This document shows positions 19,389 to 28,537 of a stretch of DNA of 64,000 nt, one piece after another. The translations under genes were made by a program, and so were the position numbers. The DNA lies in NCBI GenBank assembly GCA_004764695.1, contig SMSO01000025.1, positions 3,245,102-3,309,101 of the forward strand, in the 5' to 3' direction. The notes beneath the pieces are model-generated. The model saw only the letters and a list, made by a program, of their open reading frames with translations. It had not been told where the DNA came from and did no database searches. Numbering within the stretch: position 1 is the first letter of the stretch; each line of letters begins with the position of its first letter. The stretch is from Schizochytrium sp. TIO01 (taxonomy: Eukaryota; Sar; Bigyra; Thraustochytrida; Thraustochytriidae).

Positions 19389-20441
19389 TTATTTGAGGGA
19401 AAGCTTGAACGGGCGTGCACCGACAGCCGAAAAGGGGGCGCCCTTCTCGGAAACGGGGGCATCAATGGTGAGCTCAAGTCGTCCCCATTGAAAGAATTCG
19501 ACAGTGACTGAGCTTGGCAGGCTCGTAGGTGGAAATGACAAGTTACCATTAGCTGCTCCACTAAGAATAACGTCCCCTGCATGAAGAACAGAACGGTTAG
19601 TTTTGTTTGCAAGCCACAATAGTCCCTCAAGGGGGTGGCCAAGCACCTGCGAGCCATCTCCCTCACACTTCAACTCATTGCCTAAGTAAGTCTTCACAGG
19701 AAGTGAGTCAGCGCGCAGCACCTCCGGATCGTTCACATCTCTCCACAGCGACTTTGCCCCAAGGATAACCGACCCATTACCAGCTCCATCTGCCAGAAAC
19801 AGCCACTTCGCCGCAGGTGACTTAAATCGAGTCCCCGTGACCTCAATACTGGGCGCAACTGCGTGAACAAACTTGCTTACGTCCTCACGTGTGAAAAGCT
19901 TCTCACCCTCCTTCCGCACAGGGATGTCTTTAGATAAGATAAATGCCCACTCTGCCTCAATTCCACGAGTACAGAGAGCGCTGTGGGAAATGGGTTTGTC
20001 AGAGTCTGCAAGCAAGACGGTCTTTCTATACAGTGGGCCGAAAAAAGGCTCTGTGAGGCCAAGTCGTTTTTGCCCTGCGGCATTAGTAGCGCCAACTTTG
20101 GCGCCTGCAAGCTCAAAGTCGGGGTCAAGCTTCTTCAGGGCCTCCGTGACTTTAGGCTGCAGCCAGTAGCCCTTTTCAACCCCAAGGTCTGTGAGAAGAG
20201 CATCCCCGCCCCAAAGGAAAGGCCTTCCGGTGCGGGTATCGTCAATGCGAGCCTGTGCGAGCATCTTGGCCACTGCGGCGGCTTCGCGGTCGTCGCCGTT
20301 CGCGAGCTTGGTCACAGACTCCTCAAGAGGTCCCATCGGAGCATCGTTAGACGTAGAGCCCAGGGATCTGCTGCTGAGGCTGCCGCTGCTGCTACGAAGG
20401 GACGAAAGCACGCGGCTCTTCCCAAGGCTACGAGAAAGCAT
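19389..20441 (-). CDS. FAH-superfamily hydratase, 2-keto-4-pentenoate hydratase-like, probable mitochondrial
   Basis: 350 residues from ATG 20441. The first 30 residues are Ser/Arg/Leu-rich with no acidic residue, as in a mitochondrial presequence. The mature part matches the MhpD-type branch: 'GAKVGATNAAGQKRLGL', 'PFFGPLY', the acidic metal/substrate motif GIEAEWAF, 'AVAPSIEVTGTRF', and a C-terminal 'LHAGDVILSGAANG' like the family's G-x-x-I-L-x-G. MhpD-type enzymes hydrate 2-keto-4-pentenoate during breakdown of aromatic or related compounds with Mg2+ or Mn2+; other members are decarboxylases or fumarylpyruvate hydrolases, so the substrate is open. The length without presequence (about 320) is longer than bacterial MhpD (about 270). 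No intron is seen. Confidence 0.8.
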   Translation of the reverse strand: MLSRSLGKSRVLSSLRSSSGSLSSRSLGSTSNDAPMGPLEESVTKLANGDDREAAAVAKMLAQARIDDTRTGRPFLWGGDALLTDLGVEKGYWLQPKVTEALKKLDPDFELAGAKVGATNAAGQKRLGLTEPFFGPLYRKTVLLADSDKPISHSALCTRGIEAEWAFILSKDIPVRKEGEKLFTREDVSKFVHAVAPSIEVTGTRFKSPAAKWLFLADGAGNGSVILGAKSLWRDVNDPEVLRADSLPVKTYLGNELKCEGDGSQVLGHPLEGLLWLANKTNRSVLHAGDVILSGAANGNLSFPPTSLPSSVTVEFFQWGRLELTIDAPVSEKGAPFSAVGARPFKLSLK

Positions 20442-20959
20442 CGTATTGTTGCTGCAAGTATTCGCGTCGAGGATCCAGGCGCTTCTAATTTCAATTCTAT
20501 CACAGTTTAATTGCTTTGTGCGTTGCGTGCCTCACTACTCTTCTTTGTATACTATTATGCGAAGTTTACACGGGATCGTAGTAGTGCCTACTAGCGCCTA
20601 GCTACACAAGTCTTACGAAGCACGCTATGGACTAGAAGTTACTACGCAGTTGTTACTGGCAGGAGTAGGCGTAGAAGTAGCTAGCGCAGTTGCTAATCGC
20701 ATTAAATGGATGCACAATAGGTCGAATCCAAGTGGCAGAACGATGAGGCCAAACGAAGTGAGCGGATATTGAGATTGAGGTTTAGAGAAGCAAGGTAATG
20801 CCTCAGGAAGCTGCGTAAGGCGCATTGGCACTGGGTTGCCAGGGACCGTGAAGAAGGTCATCCGGAGATAGTGAAGTAATCGCAGTGCTAGTACCGGAGT
20901 TTGCATTGCATTTCAGTTGGAATTTTTGGCGCTGCTCGGAGTACTTTCCTTAATTTGTA

Positions 20960-20992
20960 AAGAAGAAGAAGAAGAAGAAGAAGAAGAAGAAG
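20960..20992. repeat. (GAA)n microsatellite
   Basis: Eleven perfect GAA/AGA trinucleotides. Confidence 0.9.
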
Positions 20993-21081
20993 GGAGAAGT
21001 AATTTGCGTGGCGGTATCTTTTGTATATTTTGGGGATCGCATTCTATGTCTTGCTCCTTACACACCTGCAAGAACTAATAG

Positions 21082-21294
21082 TCACTTGATTCGGACATGT
21101 GACAAAACAACACTAGTTCTCCCCAAATCTAAAAACACTCTTTCAACACCAGCAGGATAGGATATACCACACTGTACGTGCTCGTTTTCTTTGTCAGTCA
21201 TACATTTCAGTGGCCTTGGAGTAGGCAATGCAGCATCGGATTGACGCAAATATTCCGCGACAAGGTATCTTTGGTTGTCTTGCGACATAAGCAT
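21082..21294 (-). CDS. Hypothetical small ORF, 70 aa
   Basis: Begins ATGCTTATG at 21294 after an A/T-rich stretch and encodes a soluble, mixed-charge peptide. No motif is recognised. It may be a chance ORF. Confidence 0.25.
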   Translation of the reverse strand: MLMSQDNQRYLVAEYLRQSDAALPTPRPLKCMTDKENEHVQCGISYPAGVERVFLDLGRTSVVLSHVRIK

Positions 21295-21668
21295 GATAAT
21301 GCAAAAACAACAACAAAAGCACCTTTTTTTATTCGTTTCTACTAGTCTCTTCGTAACCTAATCTATAATGAATGACTATGAAAAAAATATTCATTTTTGG
21401 TGTTGGACTAAGAACTAATTAAAAAACAGAACTGCACTCAAAGATCGGAAACGCACTCGACAACTTTCCTCAAGGCATCTCACAGCAAGATCTTGCAGAC
21501 CTTCTACTGAGCACACTCTATTACATCATCCTTTGACTGTGTTGTCCTTACAGCGCAGGCATCGCTCGCAGCGTTATACGCAAACCTTTATCGTGCGGGA
21601 TTCTTGGATTTGTTACCCGGTATCCTTTTGTTTCCAAAACAAGTTGTTTCCTCTTTTCTCATCGCTCC

Positions 21669-22733
21669 ATGACAGCAGATCCGAAGCGCCAGAAGACGAC
21701 CACCTCCACAAGCTCTCCTAACGACAAAATGAGCATCCAATCCGCCGCCGGCCGCCTCGGCAAGAACACTCTGTTCATGGTCTGTGATGTCCAAGGTAAG
21801 TACCTTCACGCGCCCAGCCTAAAGCTCAAGCTCGATGCTCGCATTCGCGGGGTGGGGTCATGAGTTGAGTAAAACAAACCTGCAGAGTTTCTTAGACTTT
21901 CTGCTAAGAGGTACTAGTGCTTTACAGCACCGCGTTTTAGACGCCGTGGTCCTTTGCCAAGCACAGGCGCTGTTTTGTCGAGCGTGGCGCTAGACTTGAG
22001 AGTGCTATTGCTAGGCATTGGCATGCCGGCAGCAGAATGCTTGATCCCAGGTTTGACTCAAGTCATGTATGGGATAGAACTCCAACTAACCATCTTGCTT
22101 GATGTTGTGATTTATGTGAAAACAATCATTGCTTTATAATGGAAACCTTGTGATTGTGTTGTTTCTCATGTTGACTACGGGTATTGGCTGGATGTTACAG
22201 ATGTTTTCCGCAAGGCTATCTACAACATGGACCACATCATTGCCACCTCTTCTTTCTTGGTTGATGCTGCCAAGATCCTTGACATCAAGTGCGTCGCGAC
22301 TGAGCAGAACCCGGACAAGCTTGGTGCTACCTGCTCAGAGATCGATCTGAAGGATATTCCCGTCTACCCGAAGACTCAATTCTCTATGCTCACCCCTGAG
22401 GTTCGCAAGGTGATGGCCGACGTTCCTGGCCCCAACCGTGCTTGTGTTCTCTTCGGAATTGAGTCTCATGTGTGCGTTTTTCAGACTGCCATGGATCTCC
22501 TTGCCGAGAAGGAGTTCGACGTGCACATTGTCACTGACGGTGTCTCCAGCTCCCGTGCCCTCTTCCGCGACACCGCTCTTCAGCGCCTCAAGCAAGAGGG
22601 TGCCTACCTGACTACCTCTGAGACCGTGCTCTTTGACATCATGAAGGACTCCACCCACCCTCAGTTCCGCCAGGTCAGCAAGCTTATTAAGGCCCACAAC
22701 TCCAAGCTCTCCGTAATCCCGAGCACCCTCTAA
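21669..22733 (+). CDS. Isochorismatase-family hydrolase (ISOC1/2-like)
   Basis: Two exons, 21669-21795 and 22201-22733, with a 405-bp intron (GTAAGT donor, TTACAG acceptor); the join completes an Asp codon and gives 'VCDVQDVFRKAI', the family's opening strand and helix. The product is 219 residues, near the usual 200-300. The cysteine-hydrolase triad is visible: Asp in MVCDVQ, Lys in NPDKLG, and Cys in GIESHVCV. The YcaC/ISOC branch is known for poorly defined amidase-like hydrolysis; isochorismate itself is an unlikely substrate. The first ATG gives a 20-residue polar extension; the ATG at 21729 is an alternative start. Exon 2 is GC3-rich, like the lumazine synthase gene, which suggests good expression. 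Confidence 0.88.
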
Positions 22734-23623
22734 TTTAAGTCATTTTTTTTTCTTTTCGTATGTGCAAAAATTAAACGAGCAACATTTCGTGGCGACAAGG
22801 GAGTATTTGTTATCTATATCCTTCTTGCTAAGATTCTAAACCTTGCACAAACATCAGGTGCACGTGCGCTTTCTACATGATTCTTCTTAGCTCCTTACAG
22901 CTTGCCATCATGAGAACATACCAGCTTCATCGAAATCTACTTTTTTGTTTGCGTATTTTACGTCTTCTTCTTTTGAATACTTTGTAAGAGATATATATGA
23001 AACAAATAATTGTTGATACTTGGCCCTTTGCTTCTTTACTAACTGTCGCGACCTAGGTCACTTTAGACCTTTAAAGAACTGTTGATCAGAGAGCTTCAGC
23101 TTTGTCAGATAGAGTATTGTTCGGGTCGCACATGGAAGTTTTTTTGTTTTTTTTGAAAGGGGGGAATGCTATTCTCACACAAATTGCTGGATTTTCTATC
23201 ACGTCTTGCTTAGTCGCGCATACCTCGTTTTCTCACGATTCCACGGACGCGAAGTCACGCACATGCGTAAGTATCTGCTCTATAGCAGATGCTTATTTGC
23301 ATTTCGTAATTATTCTACTAGTAGATAGCCTTCATTCATTCCACTATCATGTTCTCCTCTTCGTGTTTCTACTAGGTTCCACTAATCGTCTTGTTGACTA
23401 TCATTGCAGTATCCATCCTAAGCATACCCTATTTCCAAGCATCTCATAGCGCCTCCTTCTATCCTGATGACCGGCCATGCAGATTTTGGTAGCAACATAT
23501 TCAATTACTGGGCAAAAGAATCTCAAGATTCCTTCTTATTTTCCCTTTTAGTGAGGTCTCTAACTACAAGAAACGGCGCAAAACAAGAATGGGGGCCGGT
23601 CAAAGAAGATACAGAGATCCACT
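22734..23623. other. Intergenic region between convergent genes
   Basis: AT-rich 3' flanks of the isochorismatase and DUF707 genes. A 115-codon open frame at 23102-23449 starts at TTG-like context and has no protein-like pattern; I see no gene. Confidence 0.5.
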
Positions 23624-24820
23624 TCACTCCACAGTGACTTCGGCAGAACCCGTGGATACATCAGCAGAGACAGGAGATTGTGGAGGGTACCCTGGTGGCG
23701 TTTGAGGCGGTTGCGGCAAGACTTCTTCGAATGTGCGACGTTTAAAGTCTTTGAAGCGAAATCGGCGTTGAAGGTCATAATACTCTCGCCGCGGGTCAAT
23801 CTTAAATCGCTGATAGAATGATGATTGCCCTGCAAAGGCTTGCTGGGGTCTGGTGTGTTCAACAGGCGTGGCGTCAATAACCGCGATTCCTTGAAATCGT
23901 AGCTCATTTGGCCAAAGCATGTCTAGGCCCCATCCTGATTTGGCGTCGTTTGAGTCGAAGGTATGCGCCAGAAAGCTCAAGGTGTCCACGCGGAAAAACG
24001 GACACATGATTTCCACAAAGTTTGAATAATGAAGCAGGACACCAGGACGCTCGCGTATAATATTTCTGTATTGAGGTTGGATATTCACATCAAGCAATGC
24101 TGGCTGGCCCATATTAAGATCTTGCTCCTCAGCAATCTGAAACATGCGAACAATGTTGGCAGTGCTTACTCGAAGGTCATCGTCTGGCATCCAGATAACA
24201 GAGTACTCCCTCCACGGGAGTTCTTGAAGCGCGCACCGCATAAGTTGCCATTTAGGACCCTCTTTTTGCATGAAGAACTTAGCCTGTGCCTTAAATCTTG
24301 CCGCCTTCTCCTCATTACTGCCATAGTAAACAACAGCAAGATCAAACCTTCGATCTTTGTACCACTCCAGCCCTTCTTCATCGTGCAAAGAGTTGTCGCC
24401 TGCAGCGATGATAACCAAATATCTTCCGGCCACATCTTCGAGTCTTCCTCGTGACCATGTCCACGACTCCTTCCGGCGTACATGAGACCTGTTCTCCGGA
24501 CCGCCTCGGTGCGAGTGTGAATTTTGTGCACCATATCTTCTGTCATCACGTCTCCTGTCTCTGTCATCTCTTCTATTCAAGTCACGATCAGAACCATTGT
24601 TTCTGCGTCTATCATCGCCACCGTGGGAGCGCGTTTCCGCGCCGTTTTCACGCTCATGCCGATTCCTACCGCGACCGCCTCTTCGCCGCCGCCGTTTTCC
24701 AGCACCATTATCGGAAGGCGAGGCCGGACGCTTCTCACCGCGAGACGACTTTTCTCCTCCGCCATCCGTGTTTCCTTCGTCCTTGGTTGTGTGAAGGTTG
24801 AGGAGTGAGTCGAAGTCCAT
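23624..24820 (-). CDS. DUF707-family (glycosyltransferase-like) protein with basic disordered N-terminus
   Basis: 398 residues from ATG 24820. Residues about 20-120 are low complexity: RRRRRGGRGR, then Arg/Asp/Asn-rich stretches, as in RNA-binding RGG tails. From about 130 the DUF707 order of motifs is visible: 'DLAVVYYG', 'KWQLMRCAL', a WMPDDDL acidic motif (compare the DEDL of the family), 'LNMGQPALL', 'NFVEIMCPFF', 'SGWGLDMLW' and 'AVIDATPVEHTRP'. The acidic DDD motif and fold resemble nucleotide-sugar-dependent transferases, but no reaction is established for the family. Plant members are type II membrane proteins; here no signal anchor is seen and the N-terminus looks nuclear or RNA-associated, which is odd. 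The proline-rich C-terminus may be disordered. Confidence 0.75.
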   Translation of the reverse strand: MDFDSLLNLHTTKDEGNTDGGGEKSSRGEKRPASPSDNGAGKRRRRRGGRGRNRHERENGAETRSHGGDDRRRNNGSDRDLNRRDDRDRRRDDRRYGAQNSHSHRGGPENRSHVRRKESWTWSRGRLEDVAGRYLVIIAAGDNSLHDEEGLEWYKDRRFDLAVVYYGSNEEKAARFKAQAKFFMQKEGPKWQLMRCALQELPWREYSVIWMPDDDLRVSTANIVRMFQIAEEQDLNMGQPALLDVNIQPQYRNIIRERPGVLLHYSNFVEIMCPFFRVDTLSFLAHTFDSNDAKSGWGLDMLWPNELRFQGIAVIDATPVEHTRPQQAFAGQSSFYQRFKIDPRREYYDLQRRFRFKDFKRRTFEEVLPQPPQTPPGYPPQSPVSADVSTGSAEVTVE

Positions 24821-25616
24821 GGTGCTTGGACTCTGCTCTTCACTCGTTCTTTGTTTGCTTCTTTTATGGTTTTTGCTGTTTATTCTTTAGTACTAGATGG
24901 TATGTGGGTTCTAAAGTTGTCATTACAGTGAGTTATCTGGTGATAATTCACTTGTGGGTAGCACATTCCTATTTAAGCAACGAACAAGAGCTTTTAAAAC
25001 AAACCAAGCGACAACAAAGCAAAGGCTGCCTTCTGTATATTTTGTGCTGATAGCCAAATGGCTTTTGGAAATGTTAGACAAGAGCAGAAGCAAAGAGGAT
25101 TAGAATCATAAGGGGAACGGCGAGTAAAACGAGTTTGGAAAAGTTTTAAAGGTGAATGAATAATGTTGGGACGTGCTGCTAACACCAGAAACACTGGGCC
25201 AAAGAGATCGCTGACCACAATGATTCGTGAGAACAAATAAACATGTACGGCGATGAACGCAAAATAGGGAATGAGAGAAGTACTTCTATCCAATAATGTT
25301 GAGCGGATAAGTCTTCGATCTCATTTTTTTGGTGTGTGTAATGTGGTTTTATAGATGTGTTATTGTCTTTGCTGATGACGATACACTTGTGTGTGTGATG
25401 AGTGGATAACGAAGGGCTGTTCTTTTTTTCTTTTTTTGACTGGCAGTTTACCGGTCAATAAATGCACGAATCTCGTGCGAAAACTCTTCTGCCAGGGTCC
25501 GACCGTGTTCTGATGATGTCAGCTATATAATCCTTTTCTCTACAACTACTTCTTTTGGTGTATAAGTATGTGCGGCATGGGACGGTTCGCAAAATATACG
25601 CATAGACGGTCCAGAT
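24821..25616. other. Intergenic region
   Basis: AT-rich. A 99-codon hydrophobic minus-strand frame (24994-25293) begins with TTG and has no internal ATG, so I do not call it. The stretch 25320-25440 is G/T-rich on the plus strand. Confidence 0.5.
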
Positions 25617-27041
25617 CTACTGGAGGATGCATCCGTACTCTTCTCCATCGCCCTTCTTGTTACCAGTAACGTTCTGGAGAATCTTGCGCTGCTCATCATT
25701 GGCATTATAAGTGGTAAGAACATCGGCGTCAACCTGGCCAAGAGCAATTTCCTCCACAAGGGACGCGTCTGCGACAGAGGCATATGCAGCAACCAACTGA
25801 GGAATGCGGTCAGAAAGGATGACCGGGAGCTGTGCATCTACAGCAGGTCCGTGGTCAGGGTCATCATTGCTATCCGCTGCAGACGGGTTTGTAGACGGCA
25901 CTGCGCAGATAGCGTTGACCTGCTCCTGGAGTACATAGGTCAAATAGATAACCTCAAGGTCATTGCTGTGCTTGAGAACAAGGTTCACGTTAGCGACACC
26001 GTCCTCAATGCGACCCTTCTCAGTGTCAATAGCATGGATCTGGTTGTTCAAGACCTTCTCCTTGGAGTCGTGAAGGGCCTGGAGCGCCTCGAGTGTTTCC
26101 TGCTCTCTCTGGTTAAGCGCCTTTCTGATCTCAGCGAAGTTGTTTGATACAGCCTCCTTCTGCTCAGCAAGCATTTCGTGGAGTTCCTTGAGGACTGCTT
26201 CGTTTTCCTTGCGACCTTCAATGAGGGATGCTCTTTGGATAAGAGCCTCACTGATGCCACGCTCGACCTCCTTCTGACGCTCTGAACGAACGTCCGTCAC
26301 GAGGGCGTAGTCCTTTCCTTTGAACTCACCCTTGAGAAGGCATACCTGACAGCATCCGAGCTCTTCTTCTGTGCAGAAGTATTCGATATCATTAATGGGA
26401 TGGCTTTCACACTTGGGCGGTGCTGTCATCTCGCTGTGCGTGAGCGGCTCCGGCTTGTGACCTCTGAAGATTGGCGCTGCATGAGTGATATCCCAGCAGG
26501 CTTTGCATGTGTATGCATCGCATACAGTGCATCTAAACTCACTCGAGGATTGTTCGCAGTTTTGGCACAGGATCTTGGACTCGTGCAGAAGTCGAACAAT
26601 CCGCGCCATGCGATCGTTCGGGAAGGGCTCAGAGTAGTGCTCAGCATGAGCAAGGTGAAGTTCGTCCTTGCAAATAGGGCACTGCACAGGCTTCACCTTC
26701 TTTTTCTTCGGGCGAGGAGCAGATTCTGTTCCGTTGGACTCCGGGGTCTCTTCGTCTTCATCCTCCTCTTCCTCGAAAACCTGCTGTCCAAAAGTACGAC
26801 CGTTGTAAGTCTCGAGACACTTCTTGCAAAAGGTGTGCAAGCACGGCAGGGTCACAGGCTCGGTGAAGTAGGTGTTGCACACAAAACAGGTGAGGCTTGA
26901 GAGCGGGGGAAGCGCATCTTGCTCGTCGTGGGTCACTACAGGAGGCTTTTGAGGGCTGGCGATGGAGGCCACAGGCTCTGCGACGGGGGCAGGTACTTCG
27001 TTAGAAACGACCTCAACGTTCTCCTCTACAACGTCAGTCAT
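25617..27041 (-). CDS. RBCC/TRIM-like protein: RING, two B-boxes, coiled coil, C-terminal CaaX box
   Basis: 474 residues from ATG 27041 (MTDVVEEN; the open frame upstream starts only at GTG). RING finger: CFVC (residues 52-55), CLHTFCKKC (67-75), CPIC (121-124), with a 40-residue acidic then basic insert between. B-box-like zinc clusters follow: CQNC...CTVC...CKAC...H and CESH...FCTEE...CCQVC. A long Glu/Gln/Lys-rich coiled coil spans about 255-350. This is the E3 ubiquitin ligase architecture of TRIM proteins, but there is no SPRY, NHL or other C-terminal domain. Instead the protein ends in GCILQ, a good CaaX prenylation signal (C-I-L-Q), predicting farnesylation and membrane attachment. No intron is seen. 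Confidence 0.85.
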   Translation of the reverse strand: MTDVVEENVEVVSNEVPAPVAEPVASIASPQKPPVVTHDEQDALPPLSSLTCFVCNTYFTEPVTLPCLHTFCKKCLETYNGRTFGQQVFEEEEDEDEETPESNGTESAPRPKKKKVKPVQCPICKDELHLAHAEHYSEPFPNDRMARIVRLLHESKILCQNCEQSSSEFRCTVCDAYTCKACWDITHAAPIFRGHKPEPLTHSEMTAPPKCESHPINDIEYFCTEEELGCCQVCLLKGEFKGKDYALVTDVRSERQKEVERGISEALIQRASLIEGRKENEAVLKELHEMLAEQKEAVSNNFAEIRKALNQREQETLEALQALHDSKEKVLNNQIHAIDTEKGRIEDGVANVNLVLKHSNDLEVIYLTYVLQEQVNAICAVPSTNPSAADSNDDPDHGPAVDAQLPVILSDRIPQLVAAYASVADASLVEEIALGQVDADVLTTYNANDEQRKILQNVTGNKKGDGEEYGCILQ

Positions 27042-27527
27042 GGTAGGGCTTGTTTGTGCTATCGGCACGCCTCGGTCCTCGTGCAGGTCTCAAGACCTGG
27101 AGATTCGGGTTTTGGTTTTGGTTTTGTTTTTTATGTGTTTGCAGTTGAACGAAGGCAGGCAGATCTTGAGCGCCAAGCTGTCCTCAGCCTTGGACCTCGA
27201 ACGATACTGAAGCAACAAATAATCAAACCCGAGAGAATATCCTCGGAGATACACTCAAATATTCAAGATTTACTGTCTTTACGTGGTCGGCTTGCGTGCT
27301 TTCGAGGCAGCTGTCAAATCCGGTCGCGCTCCTCTAAACCGCCCAATCGGTTAGACTAATCAATCTCGCGGATCTTGGCAGCAATCGGCTCGATTCTGTA
27401 TCCTCCACTTGTTTCTTATTAGGATTCACAAGTAACAAGTGACTTATACGTAAATAATTCACTTTACACCCCTATAACCTACTGTATATGCGCGCGCGTC
27501 CCTGGCCCTTGCACGTTTCGAGCCGCA

Positions 27528-27717
27528 CAAGTGTGTTATGCGCTCCGCGGCAAGTAGGTTATCCAAAGGAATCAAGTGAGTTATAGTGACGGCTCAAGTG
27601 AACTATATGACCACTGTGGGGGAGCTGCGGGCGAAGGCAAGTAGGTTATAGCCCTTGTGCAAGTAGAGAATGGCAGCTCAGGAAAGTGGAGTATTCAAGC
27701 ACTAAAGTAGAGCAAAT
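27528..27717. repeat. 22-bp periodic array of CAAGTNRGTTAT motifs
   Basis: Copies begin at 27528, 27551, 27573, 27595, 27638 and 27660, all in one orientation, with steps of 23, 22, 22, 43 and 22 bp; weaker copies follow near 27682 and 27704. The core is CAAGTRGGTTATA with changes mainly in the middle. A further copy lies at 27436 and inverted TATAACCTAC at 27473-27482. Spacing equals about two helical turns. Could be an operator-like regulatory array or the remnant of a minisatellite. Confidence 0.7.
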
Positions 27718-27732
27718 CGCTCGGACAAAGGG

Positions 27733-27755
27733 CGGCAGGAAGAGACTTCCTGCCG
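27733..27755. repeat. GC-rich hairpin, 10-bp arms, 3-nt loop
   Basis: CGGCAGGAAG, loop AGA, then CTTCCTGCCG, followed by a T-rich stretch (ACTTTTGC). It directly follows the 22-bp array. Confidence 0.65.
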
Positions 27756-27834
27756 ACTTTTGCTTCCACTTTAAGGCGACGCGCCTTCTTCGTGTCTGCC
27801 TAAAACCCAAAGAAATAAAGACTGTGAGCATTGT

Positions 27835-28290
27835 TTATGACGTCGCGAAGTCAGCTTGCTTTCTTCCGGGACCTCCTCTCTGAAGGCTAATGAGAAACTC
27901 AGTAGGCAGCAGCTCAAGTTGGGAAGCAACTTGCACGATGGCAGTTTCGTCAAACTTGAGGTCATGCAGGTCTCGTGAGATGATGATCATCCTCACAAGA
28001 GTTGTAAATGACTTCCTTTTCTTTTGCCAATTCTTCATTATTTGCGCATTCCCACAGAAAGGAAAGGGCCTTGCAGTTCTCTTCATTCATATCTTTTAAT
28101 GGGCGCTGGATGCTGGAGACTGTCTAAACACCTAGTTCTATGCATCAACAAAGGTTCCATCGTTACGCCATTTGAGTCTCGCTTTCCGATGGGCCTTCTC
28201 CGATCTTCAAGAAGGACTTTGTGTCCTCACCGATCGATGTCTTCAATGAAATCATTGAACTCTACTCTTATCGAATTCTATAAGTAGGCA
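27835..28290 (-). pseudogene. Possible decayed ORF (coding-like fragments in several frames)
   Basis: On the minus strand a protein-like stretch from about 28093 (MNEENCKALSFLWE...) stops near 27965; the next frame over continues with a plausible helical protein (ISRDLHDLKFDETAIVQ...) to the stop at 27835. Upstream fragments to 28290 also read as protein with one TGA. This could be one gene damaged by frameshifts. No family is recognised. Confidence 0.3.
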
Positions 28291-28537
28291 GTAGTAGTCT
28301 TTGCCAATTGATCGTGAACAATGGTCTTCCCAAATCCTATGAGCTGCTAGGAGGGGGTTAGTGAAAAAGCATTAATCCCCTGTTAATTTATATATGTATT
28401 TTTATGAAATAAAATGAGAAAAGAAAGTCGCGTTTACAAGAAGATCAAGAGCTCCAAAAGCTTCGTGAAATTGTGCGGTCAAATCGCAAACTCTTTGCAG
28501 CCTTCGTCGATCCTTGACTTTAATTTCACAGAAAAAC

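Larger units (their letters stand above)
20442..21668. other. Intergenic region with two weak minus-strand ORFs
   Basis: Divergent upstream region of the hydratase and isochorismatase genes. ORFs from ATG 20906 (93 codons, hydrophobic/proline-rich) and ATG 21294 (70 codons, listed) are possible but unsupported. A (GAA)n microsatellite lies at 20960-20992. Confidence 0.5.
27042..28537. other. Intergenic region between divergent genes, with a periodic repeat array and a decayed ORF
   Basis: Upstream of the RBCC gene (left) and lumazine synthase (right). Holds the 22-bp periodic array, a GC-rich hairpin and coding-like minus-strand fragments, each listed separately. Confidence 0.6.

Noticed and set aside
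24994-25293. Hydrophobic 99-codon minus-strand frame
   Set aside because: Starts with TTG, has no ATG, and no exon or splice signals that would rescue it.
27528-27717. CRISPR-like array (short repeats at regular spacing)
   Set aside because: Repeat core about 13 bp with 9-bp spacers and degenerate copies; host is eukaryotic; no cas genes.
27733-27755. Bacterial rho-independent terminator
   Set aside because: Shape fits but the context is nuclear eukaryotic DNA with introns; kept only as a hairpin.
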